DNA of 64,000 nt from Burkholderiaceae bacterium (GCA_023150375.1 JAKLLA010000004.1:124001-188000); one strand, 5' to 3'; counted from the stretch's first letter, positions 34,573-42,325 are shown. Translations and numbers: made by a program. Notes: generated by a model from the letters alone, not told the origin.

Positions 34573-35760
34573 TTACTGCACCGCCAGGTCCAGCACCAGC
34601 GGGCTGCGGAAGGTGGACGAGGGCATCCAGGCGAGCTGGTCGGCCACCCGCGTGTAGTTCGGCACCACCTTGTGGAACTCGTCGAAGGCGATCTTCACCG
34701 CCAGGCGGGCGATCGCGGTGCCCAGGCAGGCGTGCACGCCACCGCCGAAGCCGAGGTGGCCGCGCGGCTTGCGGCTGATGTCGTAGGCGTCCGGGTTGGG
34801 GTACTGGCGCTCGTCGCGGTTGCCGCTGCCGTAGGCCAGGCAGACGAAGTCGCCTTCCTTCATGGTCTGGCCATGCAGGGTGACGTCCTTCATCAGGCGG
34901 CGGCGGAAGCGCTGCGCCGAGGTGTTGAAGCGCAGGCTTTCCTCGATCGCGTCGGGCAGCAGTTCCGGGTTGGCGACCACGGCGCGGCGGGCGTCGTCGT
35001 AGGTGGCCAGGTTGTAGGCGAACATCATCATGAAGCCGCCCAGCGATTCCACGCCCGCCATGATCAGCGTGGTGGTGGTCAGCAGCACCTCGCGGTCGTC
35101 CAGGCGGTCGCCGTCGATTTCAGCCAGCGCGAAGTTGCTGATCAGGTCGTTGCGCGGCTCGGCGCGGCGCATCGCGATGACCTTGCCGGCGTACTCCTGC
35201 ATCCAGTTGTAGGCGGCGATGTGCTCGGGGCCCTTGGTGCGGGTGCGCGAGTCGCTCTGCACCATCAGCACCGCGTTGTCGCGCACGATCTGCTCGTCGA
35301 CGATGGCCTCGTCGCCCATCGGCAGGCCGAGTGCGGCCATCAGCACCTTGACGGTGAACTGGGAGGACACGTCCTTGAAGTCGAAGGTGTTGACGCCCTG
35401 GAGCTGGGCGAACACGCTGCGGGCGACGTCGCGGATCGGCTCCTCCAGCGCCATCAGGTTGCGCTTCATGAAGGCGTGCTGGATCAGGCCGCGCAGGCGG
35501 TCGTGCTTCGGGGGGTCCGAGCTGCCGAGCGTGGCGCCGGCGCGGCCGGGCAGCTCGGTCATCAGGTTGCCCGACGCCGACGAGTAGGTGGGCCAGTCCT
35601 GCCCCGCGCTGACGATGTCGGCGTAGCGCGAGAGGATCCACATCTGCGCTTCCTCGCTCCAGAAGCAGGGCGCCTCGTCGCGCAGCCGCTTGTAGTACGG
35701 GAAGGGGTCGGCGTCGATGGCCGGCGAGTAGGGGTCGAAATGCAACTGGCCGAGGCTCAT
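34573..35760 (-). CDS. Cytochrome P450
   Basis: The protein is 395 aa from ATG 35760 (MSLGQLHFDPYSPAIDADPFPYY). Heme-binding loop LGFGGGVHACLG with proximal Cys345; K-helix ExxR at Glu274-Arg277 (EESLR). The I-helix reads AGVES at 235-239, so the usual acid-Thr pair is Glu238-Ser239. It is soluble, with no signal or anchor. Adjacent ferredoxin and reductase genes supply electrons, and the divergent AraC gene probably regulates it. Given the nearby lig genes, oxidation or O-demethylation of an aromatic acid is plausible but unproven; the CYP family is not assigned here. Confidence 0.93.
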   Translation of the reverse strand: MSLGQLHFDPYSPAIDADPFPYYKRLRDEAPCFWSEEAQMWILSRYADIVSAGQDWPTYSSASGNLMTELPGRAGATLGSSDPPKHDRLRGLIQHAFMKRNLMALEEPIRDVARSVFAQLQGVNTFDFKDVSSQFTVKVLMAALGLPMGDEAIVDEQIVRDNAVLMVQSDSRTRTKGPEHIAAYNWMQEYAGKVIAMRRAEPRNDLISNFALAEIDGDRLDDREVLLTTTTLIMAGVESLGGFMMMFAYNLATYDDARRAVVANPELLPDAIEESLRFNTSAQRFRRRLMKDVTLHGQTMKEGDFVCLAYGSGNRDERQYPNPDAYDISRKPRGHLGFGGGVHACLGTAIARLAVKIAFDEFHKVVPNYTRVADQLAWMPSSTFRSPLVLDLAVQ

Positions 35761-35900
35761 GGCTTGTCTCCTGCGCTCGGGGTGGGAATGTGCAGGCCGT
35801 GAAGCGCTGCGGTGCGGGGTGAATTCTTGCGGAAGGTCAAGCTTCGGCGCAGTGGACGGAAGTGCCTGAGAACTTGCACTTTCGACGTACATTGACTGAC

Positions 35901-36896
35901 ATGAGCGCCAGCACGATCCGCCGCCGCAGCCCCGACCGCCTGCCCGCCTTCACCCTCTACGGCGAGGCGCCCAGCGGTCCGGGCGCGCTGGTGCTGCACA
36001 TCGAATCCATCGACTCGCGCAGCCGCCTGTACGACTGGGAAATCGACGCCCATGTGCATCAGGGTTTGCACCAGGTGCTCTGGCTGCGCACGGGCCATGT
36101 CGTGGCGATGTTGGACGAAACTCGCATCACGGCGCAGGGGCCCAGCGCCCTGGTGATCCCACCTGGCGTGGCGCACGCCTTCAGCTTCTCGCCGGGCAGC
36201 GACGGCCACGTCTTCACCGTCAACGCCACCCGGCTGGCCGAAGGCGAGGCCCCCGGACAAGGAGGTGTCGGCGAGGCGCTGCAGACCCTGTTTGCCCGGC
36301 CACGCAGCCTGTCCCCGACGCCCGACGGCGCAGAGGTGGAGCGGCTGCAGGCGCTGTTCGAAGCCCTGCTGGCCGAGCACCAGGCCAGCGATGCCTCGGC
36401 CGCATCGGGCAGCCCGGTGCCGCTGTGGCTGGCGCGCGCGGTGGTCTGGCGCCTGGCCCAGCTGGCGCTGCGCGAGGACCGCGACAGCGCCAAGGGCAGC
36501 CCGGGCAGCCGGCGCGCGGCCTCGGCCGACCGGCAGTCGCTCTACACCCGCTGGGTGGTGCTGATGGAGTCGCACTACCTGGAGCACTGGCCGGTGTCGC
36601 GCTATGCCGAGCGGCTGGGCCTGTCGACCGAGCGACTCAACCGCATGGTGCGCGCCGAGACGGGCCTGAACGCTCAGGCCCTGCTGCACGCCCGCCTGGC
36701 GCGCGAGGCCTGCCGCCGCCTGGTGCACGTGGCCGCGCCGGTGTCGCGGCTGGCCTTCGAGCTGGGCTTCGAGGATCCGGCCTACTTCTGCCGCTTCTTC
36801 AAGCGCCACACCGGGCTCAGCCCGCGGGACTTCCGCTCGCAGCAGCAGGGGCTCGAGCGCGGCGGCGGTCGGGAGGCGGGGGCTCAGTCGCGCTGA
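35901..36896 (+). CDS. AraC-family regulator (PobR/HpaA-like) divergent from the P450
   Basis: The protein is 331 aa from ATG 35901. The N-terminal cupin-type ligand domain has YDWEIDAHVHQGLHQVLWLRTGHVVAMLDE and GPSALVIPPGVAHAFSFSPGSDGHVFTV; the C-terminal double HTH is WPVSRYAERLGLSTERLNRMVRAETGLNAQALLHARLAREACRRLVHVAAPVSRLAFELGFEDPAYFCRFFKRHTGLSPRDFR. This resembles activators of 4-hydroxybenzoate and hydroxyphenylacetate genes, consistent with an aromatic inducer for the P450 operon. Its last 13 bp overlap the end of the convergent lysR gene. Confidence 0.9.
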   Translation: MSASTIRRRSPDRLPAFTLYGEAPSGPGALVLHIESIDSRSRLYDWEIDAHVHQGLHQVLWLRTGHVVAMLDETRITAQGPSALVIPPGVAHAFSFSPGSDGHVFTVNATRLAEGEAPGQGGVGEALQTLFARPRSLSPTPDGAEVERLQALFEALLAEHQASDASAASGSPVPLWLARAVVWRLAQLALREDRDSAKGSPGSRRAASADRQSLYTRWVVLMESHYLEHWPVSRYAERLGLSTERLNRMVRAETGLNAQALLHARLAREACRRLVHVAAPVSRLAFELGFEDPAYFCRFFKRHTGLSPRDFRSQQQGLERGGGREAGAQSR

Positions 36897-37828
36897 GCCG
36901 CCGCATCGGGGCTGCGAAGGCCCGCCTCGGCCACCACCGCCTCCACATGCGCGCGCAGCCAGCGGTGCACCGGGTCGTCCTGCAGCCGCTGGTGCCAGAC
37001 CAGGTACATCGGCATCGTCGGCGTGGCCACCGGCACCTCCGCACGGGCCAGGCCCTGCAGGGCGCCCATCGCCAGCAGGGACGGCGCCGTGGCCAGCCAG
37101 GGTCCGCCGCGCAGCATCGCCGCCAGGCCGGCCATGCCCGGCACGGTGGCGACGATGCGGCGCTGCACCCCGCGTGTGGCCAGCCAGAGGTCCAGGTCCA
37201 GGCTGCGCCGAGGCTCGTAGAGCACGGTGATGTGCTCGGCCGCGAGGTAGTCGGCCGCATCCGCCGGGGCGGCGCGCTGCGCGGGGTCGAAGAAGACGCG
37301 GTAGCGGTCCTCGAACAGGCGCTTCTGCAGGATGTCGCTGCCGTCCGGTGGGCGCGGGGTGATGACCAGCTGGCAGCTCTCGTCGCGCAGCATGGCCGCC
37401 TCCGGTGCGCCGGAGGGGATCACCCGCAGCGTCACGCCCGGCGCCTCGGCGCGCAGCCGGCGCAGCAGCGCGGGCAGCAGCAGGTCGCGCTGCAGGTCGT
37501 TGGCGGCGATGGTGAAGCAGGCCGCCAGCCGCGCCGGCTCGAAGCCCGCGGTCAGGCTGAAGGCGCGCAGCTCGCCCAGCAGCGTGCGGGCGCGCTGCAC
37601 CAGCAGGTCCGCCATCGCGGTGGGCCCGATGCCGCGGCCGGACTTGACGAACAGCGGGTCGCCGACGATGCCGCGCAGCTTGTCCAGCAGGTGGCTCACC
37701 GCCGACTGCGTCACGCCCAGGCGCTGCGCGGCGCGGGTGATGGAGCCCTCCTCGTGCACGGCGACCAGCAGCTGCAGCAGGTGGCCGTCCAGGTCCAGGT
37801 GGTCGGCTGATCGATCGAAACGGCTCAT
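36884..37828 (-). CDS. LysR-family regulator divergent from ligA2-ligB2
   Basis: The protein is 314 aa from ATG 37828 (MSRFDRSADHLDLDGHLLQLLVAVHEEGSITRAAQRLGVTQSAVSHLLDKLR). The effector-binding domain contains FTIAANDLQRDLLLPALLRRLRAEAPGVTLRVIPSG and VIVTPRPP-like LVITPRPPDGSD. It is of the NahR/NodD-like layout (HTH near residue 30). It is divergent, with a 117-bp gap, from the second protocatechuate-type dioxygenase pair, and should be its regulator. The gap contains the inverted repeat GAAGG-N6-CCTTC. Confidence 0.9.
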   Translation of the reverse strand: MSRFDRSADHLDLDGHLLQLLVAVHEEGSITRAAQRLGVTQSAVSHLLDKLRGIVGDPLFVKSGRGIGPTAMADLLVQRARTLLGELRAFSLTAGFEPARLAACFTIAANDLQRDLLLPALLRRLRAEAPGVTLRVIPSGAPEAAMLRDESCQLVITPRPPDGSDILQKRLFEDRYRVFFDPAQRAAPADAADYLAAEHITVLYEPRRSLDLDLWLATRGVQRRIVATVPGMAGLAAMLRGGPWLATAPSLLAMGALQGLARAEVPVATPTMPMYLVWHQRLQDDPVHRWLRAHVEAVVAEAGLRSPDAAAQRD

Positions 37829-37857
37829 GGAAGCATTCAGTCGATATGGCTTTTTCA

Positions 37858-37873
37858 GAAGGATGATGCCTTC
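37858..37873. promoter_or_regulatory. Inverted repeat in the lysR/ligA2 divergent region
   Basis: GAAGG-atgatg-CCTTC lies 30 bp from the lysR start and 73 bp before the ligA2 start. It is a possible LTTR binding site. Confidence 0.4.
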
Positions 37874-37945
37874 AATACTGGAGTCCTCGTTCAGGCGTTT
37901 TACCGCTTGATGTTTGACAAGTGATTCCGAGCGAGGAGACCGCCC

Positions 37946-38290
37946 GTGAGCAACAAGCCCCAGATCCCCGGCACCGTGATCTTCGACAGCGAGCAGGCCA
38001 TGAAGGGCTACGCGCTGAACAAGATGTGCTACTCCTTCAACGAGAAGGCCAACCGCGACGCCTTCCTCGCCGACGAGGAAGCCTACATGGCCCAGTACGG
38101 CCTGAACGAGCAGCAGGCCGCCGCCATCCGCGCCAGGAACGTGCTGCAGCTCATTGCCGCCGGTGGCAACGCCTACTACCTGGCCAAGTTCGCGGGCATC
38201 TTCGGGCTGGACATGCAGGACATCGGTGCCCAGCAGACGGGCATGACCAAGGAAGAGTTCAAGGCCAAGCTGGTTGCCGCCCGGGGCTGA
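37946..38290 (+). CDS. Second protocatechuate 4,5-dioxygenase-type alpha subunit
   Basis: The protein is 114 aa from GTG 37946, with GAGGAG about 8 bp upstream. LigA-like: IPGTVIFDSEQAMKGYALNKMCYSFNEKANRDAFLADEEAYM, ARNVLQLIAAGGNAYYLAKFAGIFGLDMQDI and QQTGMTKEEFKAKL. It is 36 residues shorter than the first LigA and lacks its polar tail, which brings it closer to the small domain of gallate or methylgallate dioxygenases. It pairs with the beta-type gene 120 bp downstream. Specificity (protocatechuate, gallate or a methoxylated catechol) is uncertain. Confidence 0.88.
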   Translation: MSNKPQIPGTVIFDSEQAMKGYALNKMCYSFNEKANRDAFLADEEAYMAQYGLNEQQAAAIRARNVLQLIAAGGNAYYLAKFAGIFGLDMQDIGAQQTGMTKEEFKAKLVAARG

Positions 38291-38301
38291 TGTCTGCCCC
38301 C

Positions 38302-38359
38302 GGACTCGGAGTACCGAGTCCACCCCCCGAGGGGGTGCTCAGGCCGCTTGGGAGCGGCC
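38302..38359. repeat. Three tandem hairpins between ligA2 and ligB2
   Basis: Perfect stems: GGACTCGG-agta-CCGAGTCC (38302-38321), CACCCCC-cga-GGGGGTG (38321-38337, sharing one base) and GGCCGCT-tggg-AGCGGCC (38342-38359). No T-tract follows. It may be an intergenic repeat unit or an mRNA processing or stabilising structure. Confidence 0.55.
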
Positions 38360-38410
38360 CGGCGCTGGCCTGAGGCCCCTCGACGCGAACCCCCTACTTC
38401 GGAGATATCC

Positions 38411-39253
38411 ATGGCCAAGATCATCGGTGCCGTCACCACCTCGCACGTGCCCGCCATCGGCGGCGCCATCGCCAAGGGCAAGCAGCAGGACCCGTACTGG
38501 AAGCCCTTCTTCGACGGCTTCAACCCCATCCGCCAATGGCTGGGCGACCACAAGCCGGACGTCGTCGTCGTCATCTACAACGACCACGGCCTGAACTTCT
38601 TCCTCGACAAGATGCCGACCTTTGCGATCGGCGCCGCGCCCACCTACACCAACGCCGACGAAGGCTGGGGCATTCCCAGCGTGCCTCCCTTCACCGGGCA
38701 CCAGCAGCTGTCCTGGCACCTCATCGAATCGCTGGTGGAGGAGGAGTTCGACCTCACCACCTGCCAGGAGATGCGGGTCGACCACGCCTTCACCCTGCCG
38801 ATGGCGCTGCTCTGGCCGGACCAGAAATGGCCCGTCACCGTGGTGCCGGTGTGCATCAACACCGTGCAGGCCCCCGTGCCCAGCGCCAGGCGCTGCTGGA
38901 AGCTGGGTGAGGCCATCGGCCGCGCCGTGGCCAGCTGGGCCGGTGACGAGAAGGTGCTGATCCTGGGCACCGGCGGCCTGAGCCACCAGCTCGACGGCGA
39001 GCGCGCCGGCTTCATCAACAAGGACTTCGACCTGAAGTTCATGGACAGCCTGGTCGGCGACAACCCCGCCTGGGCCACCCAGTTCAGCGGCCACGAGCTG
39101 GTCGAGCAGACCGGCACCCAGGGCATCGAACTGCTGATGTGGCTGGCCACCCGCGCCGCGCTGGGCGAGAAGGTCAAGGACGTGTTCCGCAACTACCACA
39201 TCCCCATCTCCAACACCGCCTCCGGCCTGATGCTGATGGAGCCGGCGGCCTGA
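38411..39253 (+). CDS. Second class III extradiol dioxygenase beta subunit (LigB-like)
   Basis: The protein is 280 aa from ATG 38411. The same scaffold as Lig[72 protein letters not shown] and GTGGLSHQLDGERAGFINKDFD, with the Fe-binding His segments kept. Differences from the 289-aa LigB lie mainly in the substrate-facing loops (WPDQKWPVTVVPVCINTVQAP). It forms an alpha-beta enzyme with the gene upstream. Its proximity to a P450 O-demethylase-like system suggests cleavage of gallate, 3-O-methylgallate or another substituted catechol. A clean intrinsic terminator follows. Confidence 0.9.
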   Translation: MAKIIGAVTTSHVPAIGGAIAKGKQQDPYWKPFFDGFNPIRQWLGDHKPDVVVVIYNDHGLNFFLDKMPTFAIGAAPTYTNADEGWGIPSVPPFTGHQQLSWHLIESLVEEEFDLTTCQEMRVDHAFTLPMALLWPDQKWPVTVVPVCINTVQAPVPSARRCWKLGEAIGRAVASWAGDEKVLILGTGGLSHQLDGERAGFINKDFDLKFMDSLVGDNPAWATQFSGHELVEQTGTQGIELLMWLATRAALGEKVKDVFRNYHIPISNTASGLMLMEPAA

Positions 39254-39288
39254 GCGGCTGTCGAGAGTCCCGTCCCTTGCTTCTTGAA

Positions 39289-39310
39289 GCCCGCCTTGGC
39301 GGGCTTTTTT
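39289..39310 (+). terminator. Rho-independent terminator of ligA2-ligB2
   Basis: Stem GCCCGCC-tt-GGCGGGC followed at once by six T, with AA upstream pairing partly with the T run. It is the clearest intrinsic terminator in the window. Confidence 0.9.
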
Positions 39311-39349
39311 GCGTGCGCTGCTGCGCCCTGTCCGTCCGGTGTGCCCAGA

Positions 39350-39649
39350 TCAGGCGGCTTGCAGGGAAATCTCGACCCGGGCTCCGCAGGCGGACGCCAT
39401 GTTGACCAGCGCGTCCAGCGAGAAGCGGCTCAGCCGCCCGCGCATCAGGTCGTTCATGCGCGGCTGCGTCACACCCGCATGCGCAGCGGCTTGCGCCTGC
39501 GTCCAGCCCTGGCGCTCGACCAGTGCACGAATCTGCCGGGCCAGCTCGCTGCGCAGGCGCAGGTTGGCCGCTTCCTCAGGCGTGTCGGCCAGGGCGTCCC
39601 AGACCGATCGGAAGGTGTTGTCTTCAAGGGCGTTCATCGTCGAGTCCAT
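39350..39649 (-). CDS. XRE-family antitoxin (HigA-like)
   Basis: The protein is 99 aa from ATG 39649, or 95 aa from ATG 39637. The HTH is LARQIRALVERQGWTQAQAAAHAGVTQPRMNDLMRGRLSRFSLDALVNMASACGARVEISL, typical of antitoxins paired with Gp49/HigB-type toxins. It lies 3 bp downstream of the toxin gene, in the toxin-first order usual for HigBA. It would bind and neutralise the toxin and repress the operon through the palindrome at 40002-40015. Confidence 0.88.
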   Translation of the reverse strand: MDSTMNALEDNTFRSVWDALADTPEEAANLRLRSELARQIRALVERQGWTQAQAAAHAGVTQPRMNDLMRGRLSRFSLDALVNMASACGARVEISLQAA

Positions 39650-39652
39650 GGG

Positions 39653-39991
39653 TCATGTCCGGCTCCGGGTCTTGCCAGCCATCAGTTCGGTCCAGCGTGT
39701 CTTTGCCAAGGCCAGATCGCGTGGCGATGTGGCCTGTGACTTCTTCTGGAAGGCATGCAGCACGTAGACCGCATCGGCCAGCCGGGCCGTGTAGATCACG
39801 CGGAAGGTACCGCCTTCATCCCAGATGCGGATCTCCTCCACGCCCGGCCCGATGCTGGGCATCGGTTTGAAATCCACCGGCTGCTCCCCTCGCTGCACCG
39901 CATCGAGCTGAAAGCCCGCGTCCTGCCGGGCGTCGGGCGGAAAGGCCCGCAGCTGCTTCAGGGAGTCGCCGAGGAAGGTGATCGGCTTCAT
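39653..39991 (-). CDS. RelE/HigB-like toxin (phage Gp49-like family)
   Basis: The protein is 112 aa from ATG 39991 (MKPITFLGDSLKQLRAFP). Family blocks: ARQDAGFQLDAVQRGEQPVDFKPMPSIGPGVEEIRIWDEGGTFRVIYTARLADAVYVLHAFQKKSQATSPRDLALAKTRW, including the basic RVIY...FQKKS active-site strand region of Gp49-type mRNA interferases. It would cleave mRNA at the ribosome when the antitoxin is degraded. It is co-transcribed with the XRE gene. An upstream in-frame extension to 40714 overlaps other genes and was not used. Confidence 0.88.
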   Translation of the reverse strand: MKPITFLGDSLKQLRAFPPDARQDAGFQLDAVQRGEQPVDFKPMPSIGPGVEEIRIWDEGGTFRVIYTARLADAVYVLHAFQKKSQATSPRDLALAKTRWTELMAGKTRSRT

Positions 39992-40001
39992 GTGGAAACT
40001 A

Positions 40002-40015
40002 TATCCATTTGGATA
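40002..40015. promoter_or_regulatory. Palindromic operator of the toxin-antitoxin operon
   Basis: TATCCA-tt-TGGATA is a perfect AT-rich palindrome 10 bp upstream of the toxin ATG in otherwise GC-rich DNA. It is the expected position for antitoxin autorepression. Confidence 0.65.
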
Positions 40016-40087
40016 AATGCCGACAAGGCTGGCTGTCGCGCGGAGGTTGCGGTGGGGAAACCGAGTCAGGGCGGGTTGCAGCCGGTG

Positions 40088-40582
40088 ATGCCGCTGCGGC
40101 GGATGTTGACGATGGTGCTGGTCCTCGGCGCCGCAACGGGGCCACTCCCGCTGTGGGCAGCCGATACCGGGCCGGCGGTCGAATTTGAATGGTCCGTTCC
40201 CGCGGCACGTCTCGAGCGGGCGCGGGGTGATCTCGGTTTTCGCGACGATCGGATCAGGGCCGAAGTCAGCACGGTGGGCAGCGATCGCGGCCTGCCGCTG
40301 ATCTACATCCTGGTCGGTGCCGCGAGCCTGAGCGAGCTGTCGCGGGCGCTCTACGACATCTACCGCGACCTCGAGGCGCAGGACGAAGGCGCATCGATCA
40401 TCGATGCCACTGGCAAGAAGCTGATCATCACCCACGACCTGAAAGGCCCGGCGGGCAAGATCCTCGTGCGACAGCCCGGCGGCAAGGTCGAAGTGCTCGA
40501 CGGTCGCAAAGGCTACGACAGCGCCAAGTGGCTGGAGCTGCTGGAGGCGGTGGTGAAGGGCGCGGGCGGGGTGGCCAAGTGA
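40088..40582 (+). CDS. Exported protein of unknown function
   Basis: The protein is 164 aa from ATG 40088 (MPLRRMLTMVLVLGAATGPLPLWAAD), with a signal peptide cleaved near WAA. The mature part has a strand-rich N-terminal half (VEFEWSVPAARLERARGDLGFRDDRIRAEV) and a helical C-terminus (GYDSAKWLELLEAVVKGAGG); I recognise no family. It lies 16 bp before a truncated caspase-like gene, so the two probably once formed an operon. Divergent from the toxin-antitoxin operon, with a roughly 95-bp gap. Confidence 0.6.
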   Translation: MPLRRMLTMVLVLGAATGPLPLWAADTGPAVEFEWSVPAARLERARGDLGFRDDRIRAEVSTVGSDRGLPLIYILVGAASLSELSRALYDIYRDLEAQDEGASIIDATGKKLIITHDLKGPAGKILVRQPGGKVEVLDGRKGYDSAKWLELLEAVVKGAGGVAK

Positions 40583-40598
40583 CGCCCCACCGTGCCGG

Positions 40599-40922
40599 AT
40601 GGGGGGCTGGCGCCGCGCATCCGGAATCGCGCTCGGGATTGGCGTGGCCTGCGTACTCACGCTGGCTTCGACGCTGGTAGCAGCCAAGGCCACCATCGAG
40701 GATCTGGAGCCCACCGGCCCGCAGCCACAGGTGGTGTTGACCGACGGTGGTAAGCCTGAGCCGCTCTACAGGGCCAGCCACGCGTTGCTGATCAGTGCGG
40801 CCAACTATCAGGGCGTCAGCAAGGGCGGCTGGGAGCTATTGCCGGCCACGGCCCGTGAAATGGACGACCTGGCCGGCGCGCTGCGCAACCACGGATTCAG
40901 CGTGCGTCGGGTCAGCGGCGTC
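40599..40922 (+). pseudogene. Truncated caspase-family (peptidase C14-like) gene
   Basis: The intact N-terminus has a signal/anchor (ASGIALGIGVACVLTLASTLVAA), then the first strand and helix of a caspase fold: ASHALLISAANYQG, GWELLPATAREMDDLAGALRNHGFSVRRV. After about 40920 the frame continues into sequence with no caspase features, and the catalytic His and Cys regions are absent. It looks like a 3' deletion whose right side is the hicB gene. It could be a metacaspase relative, many of which work with partner proteins; here it is a remnant. Confidence 0.65.
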
Positions 40923-40991
40923 CCTTCGAAGTGCCGCAGGTTGTGCGTCTCCAGTGTGAGCACCTCGGTCAGTGCCTGGGCGGCTCGAGAC

Positions 40992-41396
40992 TCACCGCTC
41001 GGCCGCCGGCCCGGCCATGGCCTGCAGCGAGGCCTGGCCCAGGAGTCCCGAGCGGGTCATGTGGTGGGCGCTGGCCCACGCGTCGATGCGTTGGACCAGG
41101 TGTGCCGGCAGGCTGATGTTCAGGCGCACCGGCCGCGCATCGATGCGGTTCAGATCCACCTCGGCCAGTAGCCACCCCCCGCCCTGGAAGCGCGCATCGC
41201 CGGCGAGTTGCTCCAGCGGTGTCGGCGCAGGCACGGACTCGGGCTCGCCGCAGAAGTGCGCCTGCACGGCCTCCTGGATCGCGGCCGGCAGATCGTCCCA
41301 GCGGTCGGCCGCGGCAAAGCAGCCGGGGAAGTCGGGGAAGGTCACGCCGTGGGCGTGGTCGGCGTCGCCGGTGTGCACGTAGACGGTATAGAGCAT
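40992..41396 (-). CDS. Orphan HicB-family antitoxin
   Basis: The protein is 134 aa. N-terminal partial RNase H-like HicB fold: MLYTVYVHTGDADHAHGVTFPDFPGCFAAADRWDDLPAAIQEAVQAHF, with the P-D-F-P-G-C motif. The C-terminal ribbon-helix-helix is VRLNISLPAHLVQRIDAWASAHHMTRSGLLGQASLQAM for DNA binding. No HicA toxin gene is visible on either side. It may be a solitary regulator, or the survivor of a deleted hicAB pair in this degraded region. Confidence 0.85.
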   Translation of the reverse strand: MLYTVYVHTGDADHAHGVTFPDFPGCFAAADRWDDLPAAIQEAVQAHFCGEPESVPAPTPLEQLAGDARFQGGGWLLAEVDLNRIDARPVRLNISLPAHLVQRIDAWASAHHMTRSGLLGQASLQAMAGPAAER

Positions 41397-41452
41397 GACG
41401 GAGAGCCTTTCCTGAACGTTTCCCTGCTGCGCCTCACAGCCCGGCCTGCGAC

Positions 41453-41653
41453 TCAGCCGTCGGTCCCATCCACCGGCAATTCACGCCACTTGGCCAGAGG
41501 GTCACCGGCAGGTGCCCCGTCTCGTGGCGGGACGAACTCTTCGCCGTCGCGCGGTGCTGCTGCCAACAGCCTGAAGAAGGCTTCCAGCTCGTCCGGATCC
41601 GGTTCGGATCGAGGGGGTGGTTCGTTGATCAATTGTTCAACACCGCCGGGCAA
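41453..41653 (-). CDS. Hypothetical 66-aa protein, doubtful
   Basis: This short acidic frame (DPDELEAFFRLLAAAPRDGEEFVPPRDG) overlaps the end of the beta-helix remnant by 25 bp. The composition is plausible for a small antitoxin-like protein or a gene fragment, but I recognise no family and there is no good ribosome site. It is kept only because the 232-bp space between hicB and the beta-helix remnant has no other occupant. Confidence 0.25.
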   Translation of the reverse strand: MPGGVEQLINEPPPRSEPDPDELEAFFRLLAAAPRDGEEFVPPRDGAPAGDPLAKWRELPVDGTDG

Positions 41654-42325
41654 CTCGGCACCCGGGTCAGTGCAGCGCAGGCCACTGGGCCGAGGTTGGA
41701 GATGCCCAGGGTGGCGCCGGTGATGGGTGTGTTGTCGCTGCAGACTGTGTTACCCCAGGTGCTGGACTGGATGTCGAAGCCGTAGGCGGCTGTGCCGCCC
41801 AGGCTCATCGTGTTCTTGCGCAAGACGTTGTGGTTGCCGTAGGCGATGCCGGCTTCGATCTTCTGGTGGACCTGGATGCCGTCTTTCAGGAAGGCGTTCA
41901 GGCCGCTGTTCTCGACGCTGTTGCCATAGATCATGTAGCCGTCGCCCTTGACGTCGAGGAAGCTGTCCGCACCGTTCTTGTCCAGGGTGAACTGGCTCAG
42001 GCTGGGACGGTCGTAGCGGTTGCCGATGATCTGGCCGCCGGAGGTGCCTGCCTTGATGTCGATGCCCTTCTTGGAGTTCTCGACGGTGAAGCCGGTCAGC
42101 TTCCAGTAACTGGCCTTCAGGTGGAAGCCTGGCCGCCCGGCTGCGTCAGGATCGTGCTGCTCGAAACCTGCAGGGTGATCGGCTGGCCCTTGCGGCCGGA
42201 GACCGTGGCGACGAACTTGCCCTTGCAGGTGCCGGCAGCGAGCTGAATGGTGTCGCCGGGTTTGAGCTTGCTGCTGTCGCCGATCAGGGTCGCCAGCGCG
42301 GCGGCCTGGCTTGCCTCACTCCAGC
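41629..42325 (-). pseudogene. Frameshifted remnant of a right-handed beta-helix protein
   Basis: Read on the minus strand, the first part (ASQAAALATLIGDSSKLKPGDTIQLAAGTCKGKFVATVSG) hits a stop near 42120. The continuation lies in another frame (GFHLKASYWKLTGFTVENSKKGIDIKAG, then MIYGNSVENSGLNAFLKDGIQVHQK), ending at 41629. The joint is near 42130-42140, where one missing base would restore a single frame. N- and G-rich ladder repeats (GNSVENS, GNHNVL, GNTV) are typical of pectate-lyase-like beta-helix proteins. The N-terminus abuts the end of glgC, with no start or signal peptide. Confidence 0.7.

Noticed and set aside
36884-36896. Overlap of the AraC and LysR gene ends as a special regulatory feature
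   Set aside because: A 13-bp convergent overlap of stop regions is common in compact genomes and needs no special explanation.
40066-40714. Upstream extension of the Gp49-like toxin frame
   Set aside because: It overlaps the plus-strand exported protein and caspase remnant and contains no domain; the operator and ATG 39991 fit the true start.
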